Shown here in pieces: positions 52,901-64,000 of a stretch of 64,000 nt of DNA. The notes under the pieces are model-generated. The model was given only the letters and a program-made list of their open reading frames with translations, was not told the origin of the DNA and did no database searches. Position numbers and translations under genes: made by a program. The DNA is from Tubiluchus corallicola (taxonomy: Eukaryota > Priapulida > Priapulimorpha > Priapulimorphida > Tubiluchidae): assembly GCA_030141605.1 (NCBI GenBank), contig JAQGDQ010000293.1:186001-250000 (forward strand), in the 5' to 3' direction. How positions within the stretch are numbered: position 1 is the first letter of the stretch; each line of letters begins with the position of its first letter.

Positions 52901-54661
52901 AGACAATAGCAATCTACTTCATACACATTTGTTTTGCTTGGTATTTGTATTTATAACACCTTATATTTCCTTGTCTAATTTTTAAGTATAAAACTTTTCC
53001 ACTTTCGTGAAATAAAGAAAACATTAGATATGAGTGATAATCTTTAAAACGTGATAACATTTACATAATTGTATTATATAATTAAATAATATAGGCCAAC
53101 CACTAAATCACAAACGAAAGCATGCAAATTCATAAGTGCAAACGTAACAGTGAATTAATTACACCAACCAGACAGTGCGCGTGATAATAACAATGTAAAC
53201 AACAATCAACATGTGCATGCATTCAAACAATTATAATGTTTTAAAACATTCTATAACATAATTTAAAATAAAAAAAATTACCGATATATAATCTTATCGC
53301 TAACATAATAAACGTAGTAAAGTTTCTAAAACGATGGGGAAGCAAATATCAGCACAACATGTTTTCCATTTCGTATCTAAACAGAAAATTCACTAAACGA
53401 CATAATTCACAGTATCTGCATAGTCACGATTTGATTATATTTTAACACTGATGTGCCAAGAAGCAACAGAATATGAAACAGCATGTTGCGCAATGCGATC
53501 GTTTGCAAATTTCAAACAACTAACCATTTGTTTTCAGATTTTGCTTGTCTTATCACGATTGTTGTTTCACAAAAGTACTAGAGTTCTCAATACTGTTGTT
53601 TTTCTCCATAATTCATTAAACTATTATGACAAGCTAGCAAATCTGTACAATATACTGAAAAGTTAATGTGAGCAAGTATGCATGTGAACAAGCTCATGGT
53701 TCAAACAGAGCTTAGTGACACTTCTTATCTTCCATATTAAATACTTATTGCCTTTATGTGACACTTACTAAAAATGGCCTACTCCTTTGCAATGTGTCAC
53801 AGTAACAACAATAAAAAGTATCATTTTTTTCAATGATGATGCCATATGTTATAGAAAAGAACAAGAAAAAGAAACTGAATAAAAATAAAATTTCAAACAA
53901 CAGTACTACAGATACTAAATATTTAAAAGTATGAAACACGCAAATTTTTAATGTACACTAAATTACAAGCAATAGTATAATGGTTTTGGTAGTTTTTAAT
54001 CATTCTGCTAAACCTACACAGCTCTGCTAAGGACGAAATTGGCAAACAAGCTATGAGATTTGTTTTCTGGGTATAAGTGCTTTAAAAGTTCTTTTTTTGA
54101 AACTAAAACACTTAACATCTGGACTACATGTACACGTAAAGGTGTATAAGGGCTGGTACTTATACATGTGTGAAATGCAATTCTGTAATTCTCTATGCTA
54201 CAAATTCCAAAACACGATGTGCATAGTGAGTCAACGTAACACAGCACTAAAGATAAGCTGTTTCCACCTTTTCATATTGCAGTGCAGCCAGAGAAAAGAA
54301 ATTTCTTCATTGATCATTGCAGTCAGCGATTGTGGGCCTGACTACGGTGATGTCTACAAAATGTCTGCCATATTTACTTAGTGGGACCTAATATAAAATG
54401 CCACAGGTGCTACAGAAGTGAACAATCAACAGAAATAAAAAATCAAATGACACAATTCAAAACCAACGCAACTGATCTCAAATAGACGCATCTCATTTGT
54501 GAAAATAAAACGTGGAAAAATGAATGGTAAAACTCACTGACAAAACTAACTACTTGGAATTGTGACAGACAGACGTTTCTGAATATATAAAAATGTTTAA
54601 GCTATGCAGTCGACGTTCAGTCTTTCATGGATGCACAAAAGAGGAATATCTCGCATAAAAC
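46935..54661. other. Long spacer left of macroH2A, no supported gene
   Basis: It probably contains the first exon and promoter of the gene at 44733-46930 (GC-richer patch near 47460-47600) and the macroH2A 3' UTR. A GC-richer patch at 48490-48800 has overlapping open frames on both strands but no recognisable protein. Beyond 49.8 kb the sequence is AT-rich without clear signals. Confidence 0.4.
49133..49306. repeat. Short interspersed repeat family C, copy 1
   Basis: It shares with 55690-55885 the order TATAATGCTAAAC, TATAATGCCAAC-like, TTTGCAGTCC, AAAGTAGG-GGTATAAA and a TACAATGCC/TATAACTC start. It is about 180 bp with no ORF; possibly a MITE. Confidence 0.6.
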
Positions 54662-63712
<9,051 letters not shown>

Positions 63713-64000
63713 CTGGAAAAACAAAAAATTTAAACTAGATATGATAACATTATTTAGACCAATAAAAACAACACCGAACAGGCATATAATCAGTCATCAT
63801 GTTGGGTGCTGCAGTGTAACACAACATTGTATTTTTGCAGGGCGTTTCCCAATTAATGTACAGATGTTTGTCAGATTACACATTTTAGAACAAAGTTCTC
63901 TTTTTTTTGTTTAGTCGTAAATATCCGAGTAGGAATAGATAAATATATTACATAATGCGTATCTATTACTACATAATACGTTTTTCTATGCAAGGTGCAC

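Overview
The window is nuclear DNA from an AT-rich, intron-rich invertebrate animal genome. Coding exons are short and separated by GT-AG introns of several hundred to a few thousand bases. The recognised genes (synaptotagmin-15 type, prefoldin 4, DDX46/PRP5, macroH2A) are animal genes, and macroH2A and a SYT15-like protein argue against a fungus, a plant or a fly-like insect. The species cannot be fixed from sequence alone; a marine invertebrate (tunicate, other deuterostome, lophotrochozoan or cnidarian) fits. A run of N (2965-3452) marks a scaffold gap.

Layout. (1) 104-5432 (+): the last five exons of a synaptotagmin-15-like gene, whose start lies left of the window. (2) 7817-11852 (-): a complete four-exon prefoldin subunit 4 gene, including a textbook U12-type AT-AC intron. 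(3) 13370-40542 (+): a complete 19-exon DDX46/PRP5 spliceosomal RNA helicase of 996 residues, head-to-head with prefoldin 4. (4) 44733-46930 (-): the 3' exons of an unrecognised protein with one membrane segment, tail-to-tail with DDX46. (5) 54662-63712 (-): the 3' part of a macroH2A histone gene. It includes two 175-nt exons of identical phase that look mutually exclusive and would swap part of the ADP-ribose-binding macro domain. The histone-fold exons lie right of the window.

The introns and spacers hold many decayed mobile elements. There are three copies of a LINE-derived element with 13-19 bp target duplications, all in DDX46 introns. There are also hAT-like and pogo/mariner-like terminal-inverted-repeat elements, foldback hairpins, tRNA-derived SINEs, a probable LTR with polypurine tract, and several minisatellites. 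The most striking is a 1.3-kb array of about 64 units of 21 bp in DDX46 intron 11. It starts at the splice donor and carries a copy of that donor in every unit.

The genes do not form a pathway or operon. DDX46 acts in pre-mRNA splicing, prefoldin in tubulin/actin folding, macroH2A in chromatin and synaptotagmin in membrane traffic. Exon borders were placed by reading splice signals, phase and similarity to remembered vertebrate proteins; no alignment or database search was run.
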